The position numbers were made by a program, and so were the translations under genes. DNA of 64,000 bases from NCBI RefSeq assembly GCF_003544935.1, contig NZ_CP032098.1:1922001-1986000 (forward strand). Reading direction: 5' to 3'. Below, in pieces: positions 18,447 to 27,181 of this stretch. The notes under the pieces were generated by a model, which was not told where the DNA came from, made no database searches, and worked only from the letters and a program-made list of their open reading frames with translations. The stretch is from Malaciobacter molluscorum LMG 25693. GTDB taxonomy: Bacteria > Campylobacterota > Campylobacteria > Campylobacterales > Arcobacteraceae. The number at the start of each line of letters is the position of its first letter. Within the stretch, counting starts at the first letter, position 1.

Positions 18447-19334
18447 TTATAAATTTCCAATAGTTCTTTTTATTGCTTCTTCTAAAGTATATTTTTGTTT
18501 CCAATTAGGAATTGATTTACCTTTTGTATATGGAATCATCACTTCTCTGTGTCTATATTCACGTCCACCCCATACAATATTTAATTTTGTATGCGTAACT
18601 TTTTCAAATAATTTAGATAAATCTTTTAAACTCATTTTTTGAGAATTAGATATAACATACTCCTCTTCAATATCATTTTTTAAATCTTTTGAATTTAAAT
18701 TTAATGCAAGTATTTTATAGGCATTAATAATATCTTCGATATAAGAAATATCAATAATTTGTTCACCTTTTGACATTTTTAACACTTCACCACTTTTTGC
18801 TATTTTTGCCCAAAGGTTAAAAACTTTGTTCCTTGTATCATTTTTTCCAAAGGTATCATTTAATTTAATAGTTGTAAAAATTAAATCTGAAGTTTCTGTA
18901 TAATACTTTGCAATATTTTTAAATGCTTCTTTAGTACTTGCGTATAAATTTACAGGATTATACTGTTCATTTTGATAATTTTGCCAAAATGTACCAGTAT
19001 TTATAAACCATTTAACATTACTTAATTTACAAGCTTCAAGTAATGATGTTCCAAATAAAATATTTGAATTTACTAAATTATTAATATCTGTAGATATATG
19101 CTCTGATAAAACAGCTGAAGCTAGATGAATAACTCCATCAAATTTCTCTTTTTGAAAAAAATTTAATAATTTTTCAATATTTCCATCATATCTAAAAATC
19201 TTAGCTTTTTTATCAATTTTAGAAATATCACTGTCTTTTCTCACTATACAAAAAATATCAAAATTACTTGATACAAATTCTTTTACTAAATTTTGGCCTA
19301 TAAATCCAGTAGCACCAGTAACTAATATTTTCAA
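18447..19334 (-). CDS. NAD-dependent epimerase/reductase (extended SDR)
   Basis: 295 residues. TGATGFIGQ at residue 7 is the NAD(P)-binding loop and LYASTKE near residue 132 carries the catalytic Tyr and Lys of extended SDRs. Being last in the rfbF-rfbG-epimerase series, it is the candidate C4 ketoreductase that finishes a CDP-6-deoxyhexose. The start is TTG, overlapping the upstream stop as TTGA, with AGGAG seven bases before it. The exact sugar stereochemistry cannot be read from sequence. Confidence 0.8.
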   Translation of the reverse strand: MKILVTGATGFIGQNLVKEFVSSNFDIFCIVRKDSDISKIDKKAKIFRYDGNIEKLLNFFQKEKFDGVIHLASAVLSEHISTDINNLVNSNILFGTSLLEACKLSNVKWFINTGTFWQNYQNEQYNPVNLYASTKEAFKNIAKYYTETSDLIFTTIKLNDTFGKNDTRNKVFNLWAKIAKSGEVLKMSKGEQIIDISYIEDIINAYKILALNLNSKDLKNDIEEEYVISNSQKMSLKDLSKLFEKVTHTKLNIVWGGREYRHREVMIPYTKGKSIPNWKQKYTLEEAIKRTIGNL

Positions 19335-19882
19335 TTATATTCTCCTACAAAAGGAGTCTTAAAATCACCAAATAAAGAAAGTTGTTGATCTTTTTTTGAA
19401 ATTATTGGTTTTTCACAATCCCAATTAAAATTAAAAGAATCATATCTTATTCCAGAATCATTTTCAGGAGAATAACAACTTGTTTGCATACATATTACAT
19501 TTGTATTATCAACTAAAGATTTAAATCCATGAGCTAAACCTTCTGGGATAATTAAAACTTTTCTATTAATATTAGAAAGTTCTATTGAAAAGGATTCTCC
19601 ATAAGTAGGAGAATTTTTTCTAATATCTAATACAACATCCAATATTTTTCCAAATGAAACATAAACTACTTTTAAATGTTCATGTGGTGGTGTTTGAAAA
19701 TGCATACCACGAATAACATCTTTATGAGAAATTGAGCAATAAGTTTCTTTAATAGAAATGTTTAATCCATTTTTCTGAAAAAATTCATCATTAAAAGTTT
19801 TTATAAACGTTCCTCGTTCATCCTCAAAAATTTTAGGTTCAAAAATTTTTAAACCATCTATACTTGTATTAATAATATTCAT
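19331..19882 (-). CDS. dTDP-4-dehydrorhamnose 3,5-epimerase-family (RfbC-like) enzyme
   Basis: 183-residue cupin-type epimerase. FEDERGTFIKTF near residue 20 and RGMHFQTPPHEHLKVVYV near residue 58 contain the family's catalytic His and substrate-binding residues; IPEGLAHGF follows. Normally the family acts on dTDP sugars, but here it is sandwiched between a CDP-glucose dehydratase and an SDR, so it probably epimerises CDP-4-keto-6-deoxyglucose at C3 and/or C5. The ATG directly follows the rfbG stop, with GGAG upstream. Confidence 0.85.
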   Translation of the reverse strand: MNIINTSIDGLKIFEPKIFEDERGTFIKTFNDEFFQKNGLNISIKETYCSISHKDVIRGMHFQTPPHEHLKVVYVSFGKILDVVLDIRKNSPTYGESFSIELSNINRKVLIIPEGLAHGFKSLVDNTNVICMQTSCYSPENDSGIRYDSFNFNWDCEKPIISKKDQQLSLFGDFKTPFVGEYN

Positions 19883-20977
19883 TTATTTACTCCATACTAA
19901 ATTTTTTTTCTTCGCATCAGCTACATAAGAAAGTAAATCATCATCCGTTAATAAATAATCATTTTCATAAAAAGATTTATACCAAAGAACTGTTTTTTCA
20001 AAAGTTTTTTCACTATTCCATACATCATTCCACTTCAAAGATATATGAGCTTTTGAACAATCAAGTTTTAAAAGATTTGCCTCATGTAAATTATTAGTAT
20101 CTTTATTTATTTCATAATCGATTTTAGTCCAATATTTTTTTACATTTTCGACAACTTCTTTAACACTTATACTACCTTCATCACTTGGTCCAAAATTCCA
20201 AGCATCTGCAAATTCTTTATATTCTTCTAATAGTTTTTGCCCAATCATTAAATAACCACTTAAGGGTTCTAATACATGTTGCCAAGGTCTTGTTGCATAT
20301 GGATTTCTAATAGATACTTTATTACCTTTGCTAACTGAAATCATTATGTCAGTAATTAATCTATCTTTTGCCCAATCTCCACCACCAATTACATTACCTG
20401 CACGACAAGTTGCTAATAATGTATTATGCTTTGTTTTATAATCATTAATATTGAAATATGAATTTCTATATGAACTAGTAAGAATATCAGCACAAGCTTT
20501 TGAAGAACTATATGGGTCATAGCCACCCATTGGATCATTTTCTCTATATCCCCAAATCCATTCTTTATTTTCATAAGCTTTATCACTAGTTATATTAACT
20601 ATTGCTTTAACATCATGATTTCTACAAGCTTCGAAAACTTTCAATGTACCTATTACATTTGTTTCATATGTTTCAATTGGCATTTCATATGATAATCTTA
20701 CTAGAGCTTGTGCTGCCAAATGAAAAACTATATCGGGTTTATATTTAGTAAAAGTTTTATTTAATTTATCTATATCGCAAATATCGCCAATTATAGATAC
20801 AATATCCAAATCAAGAAGTTCAAAATGATTAGGATTTGTTGGTACTTCTAATGAATATCCAATAACATTGGCTCCCATTTTTTTCAACCAATAACATAAC
20901 CAAGAACCTTTAAAACCAGTATGTCCTGTAACTAAAACTGTTCTATTTTTATAGATTGAATTAAATAACTTTTCCAT
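19883..20977 (-). CDS. rfbG: CDP-glucose 4,6-dehydratase
   Basis: 364 residues from the chosen start. TGHTGFKGSWLCYWL near residue 18 is the signature of RfbG/DdhB, and YDPYSSSKACADIL near residue 154 carries the catalytic Tyr-Lys pair. The enzyme turns CDP-glucose into CDP-4-keto-6-deoxyglucose. I start at the ATG at 20977, which overlaps the rfbF stop as TAATG, since an upstream TTG would add five residues absent from the family start. It is next to its substrate-making partner rfbF. Confidence 0.93.
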   Translation of the reverse strand: MEKLFNSIYKNRTVLVTGHTGFKGSWLCYWLKKMGANVIGYSLEVPTNPNHFELLDLDIVSIIGDICDIDKLNKTFTKYKPDIVFHLAAQALVRLSYEMPIETYETNVIGTLKVFEACRNHDVKAIVNITSDKAYENKEWIWGYRENDPMGGYDPYSSSKACADILTSSYRNSYFNINDYKTKHNTLLATCRAGNVIGGGDWAKDRLITDIMISVSKGNKVSIRNPYATRPWQHVLEPLSGYLMIGQKLLEEYKEFADAWNFGPSDEGSISVKEVVENVKKYWTKIDYEINKDTNNLHEANLLKLDCSKAHISLKWNDVWNSEKTFEKTVLWYKSFYENDYLLTDDDLLSYVADAKKKNLVWSK

Positions 20978-21750
20978 TACCAAATTTTCCAAGGTGCTTT
21001 TTTACTTTCCCATAATTTCTGTAATTGTTGCTTATCTCTTAATGTATCCATAGGTTTCCAAAAACCATCGTGTTTATACGTGAAAATTTCACCATCTTTT
21101 GCCAAATTTTTCAATGGCTCTTGCTCAAAAATTGTACTATCTCCATCTGTGATATAATCAAATACTTTTGGTTCGCAAACAAAAAAACCTGCATTTATCC
21201 ATCCACCTTCACCTTTAGGCTTCTCTTTAAATTCAATTACTTGATTATTAGAAGAGATATCTAAAGCTCCAAATCTCGCATCTGGTTGCGCAGATGTCAT
21301 CGTCATTGCTTTTCCATGTTTTTTATGAAAATTCACTAAATCTTGTATATTTACATCACTAACACCATCACCATAAGTAAGCATAAAAGGTTCGTTACCA
21401 ATAAAATCTTGAGCTTTTTTTATTCTACCTCCTGTCATACTATCAATTCCTGTATCAAGTAAAGTTATTTTCCATGGTTCACTTGAATTATTTAATACTT
21501 CCATTTTACCTGTTTTTATGTTCAATGTAACATCACTTTGATGTAAAAAATAATTTGCAAAATATTCTTTTATATAATAACCTTTATATCCTAGTAAAAT
21601 AACAAATTCATGAAAACCATATGACGAATAAATTTTCATAATATGCCATAAAATAGGCTTTCCACCTATCTCAACCATAGGCTTAGGTCTTATATCTGTT
21701 TCTTCACTTAATCTTGTTCCAAATCCACCTGCAAGTAATAAAACTTTCAT
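20977..21750 (-). CDS. rfbF: Glucose-1-phosphate cytidylyltransferase
   Basis: 257 residues, the usual length. LLAGGFGTRLSEET near residue 5 is the nucleotidyltransferase signature, then PKPMVEIGGKPILWHIMK, and LTYGDGVSD near residue 124 gives metal-binding Asp. The enzyme joins CTP and glucose 1-phosphate into CDP-glucose, the entry step for CDP-6-deoxy sugars. AAGGT precedes the ATG. It leads the rfbF-rfbG-epimerase-SDR unit, in which all genes touch or overlap. Confidence 0.95.
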   Translation of the reverse strand: MKVLLLAGGFGTRLSEETDIRPKPMVEIGGKPILWHIMKIYSSYGFHEFVILLGYKGYYIKEYFANYFLHQSDVTLNIKTGKMEVLNNSSEPWKITLLDTGIDSMTGGRIKKAQDFIGNEPFMLTYGDGVSDVNIQDLVNFHKKHGKAMTMTSAQPDARFGALDISSNNQVIEFKEKPKGEGGWINAGFFVCEPKVFDYITDGDSTIFEQEPLKNLAKDGEIFTYKHDGFWKPMDTLRDKQQLQKLWESKKAPWKIW

Positions 21751-21825
21751 TATTTACCTTCTAAATCTAATTAAAAAATTTATTATATTATAGCTAAAAT
21801 TCCTAATATACAGATAATACACCCT

Positions 21826-22419
21826 CTAAATAAGATAGTTCGATAAAAAACTATTTTCTTTTATTATTTCTCTTTTTTTTAAAGAATTAATAAAACCATT
21901 CCAACTTTTATTAATTTTTTTATTTATAAAATAATCACATATATAAAAAAATGGATTATAATTACTATGAGATAATCCGTCAATTATTACTAGTCTACTT
22001 TTTTCACCATTTTGCTGATACATAATATTTACTGTGTTCAAATCTTTTACAAATATTTTATTTTTAAAAATGTATTTTTTCAACGATGGAACTAATTTTA
22101 ATAAGTTTTCAATTTCCTCAATATTATTACTATTCTTTAAATATTTATCTACTTCCATAGATATAGTTTCATCATTATCTCTAATTAATTCAAAAACTTC
22201 TGCTTTTCCTAAATTCGTTTGAACTTCACCATAATACTTTGAAAGAGAATCAAAAGGAATATTTTTTTTAATAAGTTGTTTATAATATTTCAATTCTCTT
22301 TTTGTCTCTTTACTATCTTTCAGATCTATTTTTAAACATTTAGTTTTATCATTTGGATGCACATAACAAACTCTATTTGTCCCTTTATTTATATATAAAC
22401 TCTCATCCAAAAAAATCAT
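21826..22419 (-). CDS. YrbL-type kinase-fold protein (copy 2)
   Basis: 197 residues spanning a single YrbL (PhoP-network) domain. KGTNRVCYVHPNDKTKCLKI gives candidate ATP Lys30; the loop KDLNTVNIM has Asp126 and Asn131; VIIDGL has Asp147. This copy therefore keeps the catalytic-loop Asp. AGGAG lies before the ATG. It has a 75-base gap to rfbF and is divergent from a GT9 gene. E. coli yrbL is a PhoP-regulated gene of uncertain function; here the LPS context suggests glycan or lipid phosphorylation. Confidence 0.75.
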   Translation of the reverse strand: MIFLDESLYINKGTNRVCYVHPNDKTKCLKIDLKDSKETKRELKYYKQLIKKNIPFDSLSKYYGEVQTNLGKAEVFELIRDNDETISMEVDKYLKNSNNIEEIENLLKLVPSLKKYIFKNKIFVKDLNTVNIMYQQNGEKSRLVIIDGLSHSNYNPFFYICDYFINKKINKSWNGFINSLKKREIIKENSFLSNYLI

Positions 22420-22530
22420 TTACACTCCTATGTATTGTCAAGTTGGTATTTTATCATAATAAATTTTAAGGATATAAACAGAACTATTTTTATAAAATTG
22501 CTAAATTATTAAAATAAAATTTAGGTAAAA

Positions 22531-23610
22531 ATGACTTTAAAACAAAAAATAAAAAACTATTTATTTAAGAAAATTGCACAAAAAAAGTATGATGAAAATA
22601 TAATCAATATAAAAATTAATAGAATACTATTAATTAGAGATGGTGGAATTGGAGATGCAATATTAAGTTATCCTTTAATAAGAGAATTGCATAAATTTTA
22701 TCCAGATGCTAAAATTGATATATATGCAAGTCTAAATAATCATTTTATGTATAAATATATTCCAGAAGTAAACAATGTATATTTAAAATATAAAAAGAGA
22801 AATTGGTTGAAATCATGGATAGAAATATTAAAAATGAAAAACAATCATTATGATTTAGCAATAGATGATACAGTAATAAGATTTCACAGAACTTTATATA
22901 CAATGATTATCAATCCCAAAATAATTTTAGCATCAAGTGCTTCTTCAAAAAGATACGGATTTGATAGAAGTGCCCTTAGCATTTATTATAAAACATATAA
23001 TGTAGAAAATGAAATTCCTCATATTGTTGATGATAGATTAAGAGTTTTAAAACTTTTAAATTTTACAAAATATAATAACAAAATGTATTTCCCTCTACCT
23101 AAAGAAAAAAATATAGAAATTCAAAACTATATAAAAAAATATAAAGATTATAAATTAGTAGGATTAAATACAGATGCTTCTCATAAAGATAGAACATTAA
23201 ATACTAAACAAATTATTGATTTATGTAATCTACTAAAAAATGAAAAGATAAAAATTATACCTTTTTGTGTTCCAAGTAAATTTGAATATTTTGAAAAATT
23301 AATTGATGAAAATGCATTAACAAATGTAGCAATACCATTTAAAACAAAAAGCATATATGACGCAGCTGAAGTTTTAAATGAACTTGATTTATTAATTACT
23401 CCAGATACAAGTTTTGTACATATTGCATCAGGATTAAATATTCCAACTATTGGACTTTTTTGGAATGATCCTATTAAATATATTTTATGTGCTCCAAAAG
23501 CGCAGAACTCAATTGCTTTAACACCAAAAGGTACTGAATCAAATTTACAAAATATCAACTTAAATGAAATTCAAGAAAATGCATTTAAAATATTAAATAT
23601 TAAAAAGTAA
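22531..23610 (+). CDS. Glycosyltransferase family 9
   Basis: 359 residues. ILLIRDGGIGDAILSYPLIREL (parts: RDGGIGDAILSYPL) near residue 32 and LLITPDTSFVHIASGLNIPTIGLFW (parts: TPDTSFVHIASGL) near residue 290 are the GT9 start and nucleotide-sugar signatures. GT9 proteins move heptose or similar sugars into LPS. An extra 25-residue basic stretch precedes the Rossmann start. It is a lone plus-strand gene; its end makes a hairpin with the next, convergent gene. Confidence 0.82.
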   Translation: MTLKQKIKNYLFKKIAQKKYDENIINIKINRILLIRDGGIGDAILSYPLIRELHKFYPDAKIDIYASLNNHFMYKYIPEVNNVYLKYKKRNWLKSWIEILKMKNNHYDLAIDDTVIRFHRTLYTMIINPKIILASSASSKRYGFDRSALSIYYKTYNVENEIPHIVDDRLRVLKLLNFTKYNNKMYFPLPKEKNIEIQNYIKKYKDYKLVGLNTDASHKDRTLNTKQIIDLCNLLKNEKIKIIPFCVPSKFEYFEKLIDENALTNVAIPFKTKSIYDAAEVLNELDLLITPDTSFVHIASGLNIPTIGLFWNDPIKYILCAPKAQNSIALTPKGTESNLQNINLNEIQENAFKILNIKK

Positions 23611-23628
23611 ATCTCTACTTTTTAATAT
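23597..23628. terminator. Hairpin spanning convergent GT9 and YrbL stops
   Basis: A perfect 13-bp inverted repeat (23597-23609 with 23616-23628) with a 6-base loop covers the stop codons of both genes. Each strand has a T-run within the 3' arm, as expected of a bidirectional terminator. Confidence 0.7.
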
Positions 23629-24178
23629 ATTTATTCACAAACTTATCCCATCTTCTTTTTATTCTTCTTCTAGCAAAATATGGGATTTTATTTGGTAATG
23701 TAAAATGAGAAACATCACCTAATCCATCAATTAGAACTAATTCAAATTTATCTTCACTTCTTTTTCTTAAAAGAATATTTTTAGGCATCATTCCATAATT
23801 AAAAATAATTTTATTTCTTAAAAAATAATCTTTATACTCTTCTAGCTCTTTTTTATAAAAGTCTACTCCATTCTCTTTTATATAATGAGCAAAGGTTTTA
23901 GAAACTTCTCCATCATAATCTCTAACAACTTCAATTATAAAACCTTCACCATGATTAGTCTGTATTTCTCCATAAAATTTAGGAAGATGTTGCCAATCAT
24001 TCATTCCTCTTTTTATTAACTCATTGTAATAATCAACCTCTTTTTGTGATTGTTTATTTTTCTCTCTTTTATTATTTTTATAAGTTACTTTTACTGCTTT
24101 ATTTTTATCTTCTGGATGTAAATAGCAAGCTCTCTCACTACCTTTTCCTATAAAGTCTTCTTCTTTTAAAATAAGCAC
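23615..24178 (-). CDS. YrbL-type kinase-fold protein (copy 3)
   Basis: 187 residues, one YrbL domain: GKGSERACYLHPEDKNKAVK with candidate Lys30, and VLIDGLG with Asp151. The catalytic loop reads NYGMMPKNIL, so the residue five before Asn134 is Gly129 where copies 1 and 2 have Asp. Either catalysis differs or the protein is a pseudokinase. The start is GTG directly after the upstream GT4 stop, with AGGAG five bases before it, implying coupled translation. Confidence 0.75.
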   Translation of the reverse strand: MLILKEEDFIGKGSERACYLHPEDKNKAVKVTYKNNKREKNKQSQKEVDYYNELIKRGMNDWQHLPKFYGEIQTNHGEGFIIEVVRDYDGEVSKTFAHYIKENGVDFYKKELEEYKDYFLRNKIIFNYGMMPKNILLRKRSEDKFELVLIDGLGDVSHFTLPNKIPYFARRRIKRRWDKFVNKYIKK

Positions 24179-25282
24179 TTATTCTCCTATTGTTTTAAAT
24201 ACTTTTATTAACTTTTCAAATTGTTTTTTGTTATCAAAATCTCTATCTGCTTTAGTTTTTCCAGCTTTTGCTAATTCATCTTTTAGTTTTTCATTGTTAT
24301 ACAATTTCTCAATTTTTTTTGCTAAATCATTTGCATTTTGATTTTCAAAAAGTAAACCACTCTTTTCATCTTCAATTATCTCTAAAACACCACCACTATT
24401 TGAAGCAATTACAGCCGTTTGATTTTTCATCGCTTCTATTGTAACCAAACCAAAAGTTTCATTTCTTGAAGTCATTAGAACTACATCACATGCTTGCATA
24501 AATTTATAGGGTTCTTTCGTAAAACCAACAAATTTTAAAACACTATTTAAATCATATAAATCAACTTTATGCTTTAATTTTTCTAAATAATCTTCACTCA
24601 TAGCAGAACCAACAATATAAGCTTTAATATCTAAATTCTTTTGTTTTAGCTCTTTTATTGCCTCAATCAAAAGATATTGACCTTTAAATTCATTTATTCT
24701 ACCAATTAATCCAACCATAAAAGAGTTTCCAACATCTAAACTATTTTTGAAACTATTTATCTCTTCATCAGTTAAAATTTCAGCTTCATTTGCACCTAAG
24801 TAAACTAATTCTAAATTAGGTCTAATATTACTAGGAATAAATTTTCTTATTTGTTCTTCTAAAGACTTTGTAACACAAATAATAGTATCAATATTTTTAT
24901 ATAAAAACTTATGATAAAAATCATTTTTAAATCTAGTCATATTCATATGTCTAGTCTGTACAATTTTAGGTTTTCTTTTTGAAAATAGTTTTGCTAATAC
25001 AATTATTGGAATATCTTTTGTCCAATGTAAATGAACAATATCAATATCTTTTTTATCAATTATTTTTGCTAATTTAAATGCATTAGAAATTGAAAAACTA
25101 CTCTTTCTATTTAATTCAAACTTTTCAATATTAGTAATATAATCTTTTAATTTTGAAACTTTTGCAACAACACAAGTTACATTAAACTCATTTGAAAATT
25201 GATTTGAACAATTAGCCATATAAAGTTCAAGACCTCCTAAATCAGGAGATAAACAAACTTCTAATATATTTCTATTTTTCAT
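24179..25282 (-). CDS. Glycosyltransferase family 4
   Basis: 367 residues. LSPDLGGLELYMANCS (12-27) is the GGxE-type acceptor-side loop of GT4. GLIGRINEFKGQYLLIEA near residue 190 and RNETFGLVTIEAMKNQTAVIAS (parts: RNETFGLVTIEAM) near residue 275 form the donor-binding region with the EX7E motif. It sits between a GT2 gene it overlaps by 11 bases and a YrbL gene. It is a cytoplasmic or peripheral retaining transferase for LPS or O-chain; sugar unknown. Confidence 0.83.
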   Translation of the reverse strand: MKNRNILEVCLSPDLGGLELYMANCSNQFSNEFNVTCVVAKVSKLKDYITNIEKFELNRKSSFSISNAFKLAKIIDKKDIDIVHLHWTKDIPIIVLAKLFSKRKPKIVQTRHMNMTRFKNDFYHKFLYKNIDTIICVTKSLEEQIRKFIPSNIRPNLELVYLGANEAEILTDEEINSFKNSLDVGNSFMVGLIGRINEFKGQYLLIEAIKELKQKNLDIKAYIVGSAMSEDYLEKLKHKVDLYDLNSVLKFVGFTKEPYKFMQACDVVLMTSRNETFGLVTIEAMKNQTAVIASNSGGVLEIIEDEKSGLLFENQNANDLAKKIEKLYNNEKLKDELAKAGKTKADRDFDNKKQFEKLIKVFKTIGE

Positions 25283-26015
25283 TCTTTTGCATCTCTAGCA
25301 TCAATGCATATTTCATATAAGAACTAAATGCAGATATTACTGCAACATTCAACCCATTAATACCGTGAAATATACCTTTTTTTAAAATCAATGTTTTAAA
25401 TAAAGCTCCTATTCCATGGATAAATGGATCAAAAATATTTGCGCGTTTTCCATCTTCATAGGCTAAAATTGCACCTCTTTTGATAAACTTTTCAGTAGTT
25501 CTTATCATATGAGCATAATCTTCATAAGAGTAATGTAACATATCTGCTTCTAAATCACAAACATTTTCTGTTTGAACTCTTGCGTGTCCTTTTGCAGTTG
25601 AATAAGCACATTTTCTTCTATTATATAATCTTGCCACTCTATCTGGATACCACAATTTTATAAAATTTTTACCTACATATGTTTTTCTTGCAAAAGAGAA
25701 TGCATCATAAGAGGTATTGTCTAAATCAAGTTTTTTAATCTCTTCAATTGCATTTAAATCTAATCTCTCATCTGCATCAATGCTTAATATCCAATCATTT
25801 TTTGCAAATGGTGCACCAAAAGCTTTTTGAGGTCCATCACCTAAATACTCTTGTTTTATAACTTTTGCACCTAATTTTTCTGCAATTTCACATGTTTTAT
25901 CACTACTTAATGAATCAATAACCAATACTTCATTACATACTTCTTGTACTGATTTTATAACTTCTTCTATATTTTTTTCTTCATTTAGTGTTATTATATT
26001 TGCTGTAATTTTCAA
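25272..26015 (-). CDS. Glycosyltransferase family 2, WaaE/LgtF-like
   Basis: 247 residues. ANIITLNEEKNIEEVI at the start, VIDSLSSDKT, and SIDADERLD near residue 79 (DxD) are the GT-A family 2 signature. YLGDGPQKAFGAPFAKNDW and the later WYPDRVARLYNRRKC match the WaaE/LgtF group, which add beta-glucose to inner-core heptose. The start is TTG with AAGG ten bases before it. The C-terminal half contains an amphipathic membrane-association segment (about 200-235). Confidence 0.82.
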   Translation of the reverse strand: MKITANIITLNEEKNIEEVIKSVQEVCNEVLVIDSLSSDKTCEIAEKLGAKVIKQEYLGDGPQKAFGAPFAKNDWILSIDADERLDLNAIEEIKKLDLDNTSYDAFSFARKTYVGKNFIKLWYPDRVARLYNRRKCAYSTAKGHARVQTENVCDLEADMLHYSYEDYAHMIRTTEKFIKRGAILAYEDGKRANIFDPFIHGIGALFKTLILKKGIFHGINGLNVAVISAFSSYMKYALMLEMQKNEK

Positions 26016-26077
26016 AATAAAAAAACCTTCAATTTTAAATAAGCTTATATTATATAATAAGTTTAATTTAAATTCGA

Positions 26078-26083
26078 TATAAT
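26078..26083 (+). promoter_or_regulatory. -10 box of the plus-strand GT4 gene
   Basis: CGATATAATGG with a perfect TATAAT 20 bases before the ATG at 26104. The AAAGG ribosome site lies between. No clear -35 box. Confidence 0.55.
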
Positions 26084-26103
26084 GGCACTTTTAAAGGCTT
26101 TAA

Positions 26104-27174
26104 ATGAAACAAAAAACTGCAATTATATGTTTATCAAGAGTAAATGGAGGAATGGAATTAGCCTCTGTAAAACTTGCAAGATTACTAAGTGAAGAAGTAG
26201 AAACTCACTTTATAGCAAGAGACAATAGCTACATTATAAACAAAAAAGAGCACTTTTTAGATTATAAAATAAATGTCCATGAAGTTAGTTTCAAAAGTAA
26301 TTTAAGCTTATCATTAATTAAAGCTGTTAGAGAAATACTTATAAAAAATAGTATTAAAAATATTATCTTCTTAGGTGCTTCAGAGATGAAGTCTTTGTAC
26401 TTTGCAACACTTGGATTAAATATAAATTTCATAATAAGACAAGGTTCAAAAAAAACCACTTCAAAAAAAGATATATTTCATAAACTTTTTTATTCACAAG
26501 TTAACTATTTTGTTGGAAATTGTGAATATATGAAAAAAAATATTATAGATATTTTACCAATACCTAAAAATGCGAAAGTAACAAGAATTTACTCATCATT
26601 AAAATTTGATGATAATATCAATTTTAATGTATTTGATGGAACAGTTAAAATTATTCATGTGGGTAGAGTTCATCCAGGTAAAGGACAATTTGAAGCAATA
26701 AAAACATGCGAAGTTTTATATAAAAACAATATTGATTTTAGTATTAAATTTTTAGGAGATATTCAAGATAAAGAATACTATTCTAAAATAGAAAACTACT
26801 TAGAAACTTGTGAATACAGTAAAAATATTGAATTTGTTGGATATACAAGTGAAGTAAAAAAATATTTACAAAAAGGTGATATTTTTCTTTTCCCAAGTTT
26901 AGGGGAAGGAATGAGTAATGCAATAATTGAATCTTTAGGATTTAGACTTATTCCAATTATTTATGATGATACATCTTCTCCTGAATTTAAAGATTTAGGA
27001 TTTCATATATATTTAACAAAAGATAATAATGTAAATAATTTAAAAGAGATTCTTTTAAATGTATCAAGTAATATAAAAGAAGAGAAAATTAAAGCAAAAG
27101 AAAATCATAAAAAAGCTTTAGAAATATTTGCTTTAAAAAGAGAACAAAAAGATTACTTAGAGCTTTTAGTTTAA
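26104..27174 (+). CDS. Glycosyltransferase family 4
   Basis: 356 residues. LSRVNGGMELASVKLARLL near residue 11 is the acceptor-side loop; HVGRVHPGKGQFEAI near residue 186 and FPSLGEGMSNAIIESLGF near residue 264 form the GT4 donor site with the EX7E motif. It belongs to the LPS gene set and is transcribed alone from its own promoter. Its final codons pair with those of the next gene in a hairpin. Confidence 0.83.
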   Translation: MKQKTAIICLSRVNGGMELASVKLARLLSEEVETHFIARDNSYIINKKEHFLDYKINVHEVSFKSNLSLSLIKAVREILIKNSIKNIIFLGASEMKSLYFATLGLNINFIIRQGSKKTTSKKDIFHKLFYSQVNYFVGNCEYMKKNIIDILPIPKNAKVTRIYSSLKFDDNINFNVFDGTVKIIHVGRVHPGKGQFEAIKTCEVLYKNNIDFSIKFLGDIQDKEYYSKIENYLETCEYSKNIEFVGYTSEVKKYLQKGDIFLFPSLGEGMSNAIIESLGFRLIPIIYDDTSSPEFKDLGFHIYLTKDNNVNNLKEILLNVSSNIKEEKIKAKENHKKALEIFALKREQKDYLELLV

Positions 27175-27181
27175 ACTCTAA
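27157..27181. terminator. Hairpin spanning two convergent GT4 stops
   Basis: TTAGAG (27157-27162) pairs with CTCTAA (27176-27181), and inside it TTTA pairs with TAAA around a 3-base loop, leaving a 2-base bulge. It covers both stop codons. Weaker than the other junction hairpins. Confidence 0.45.
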
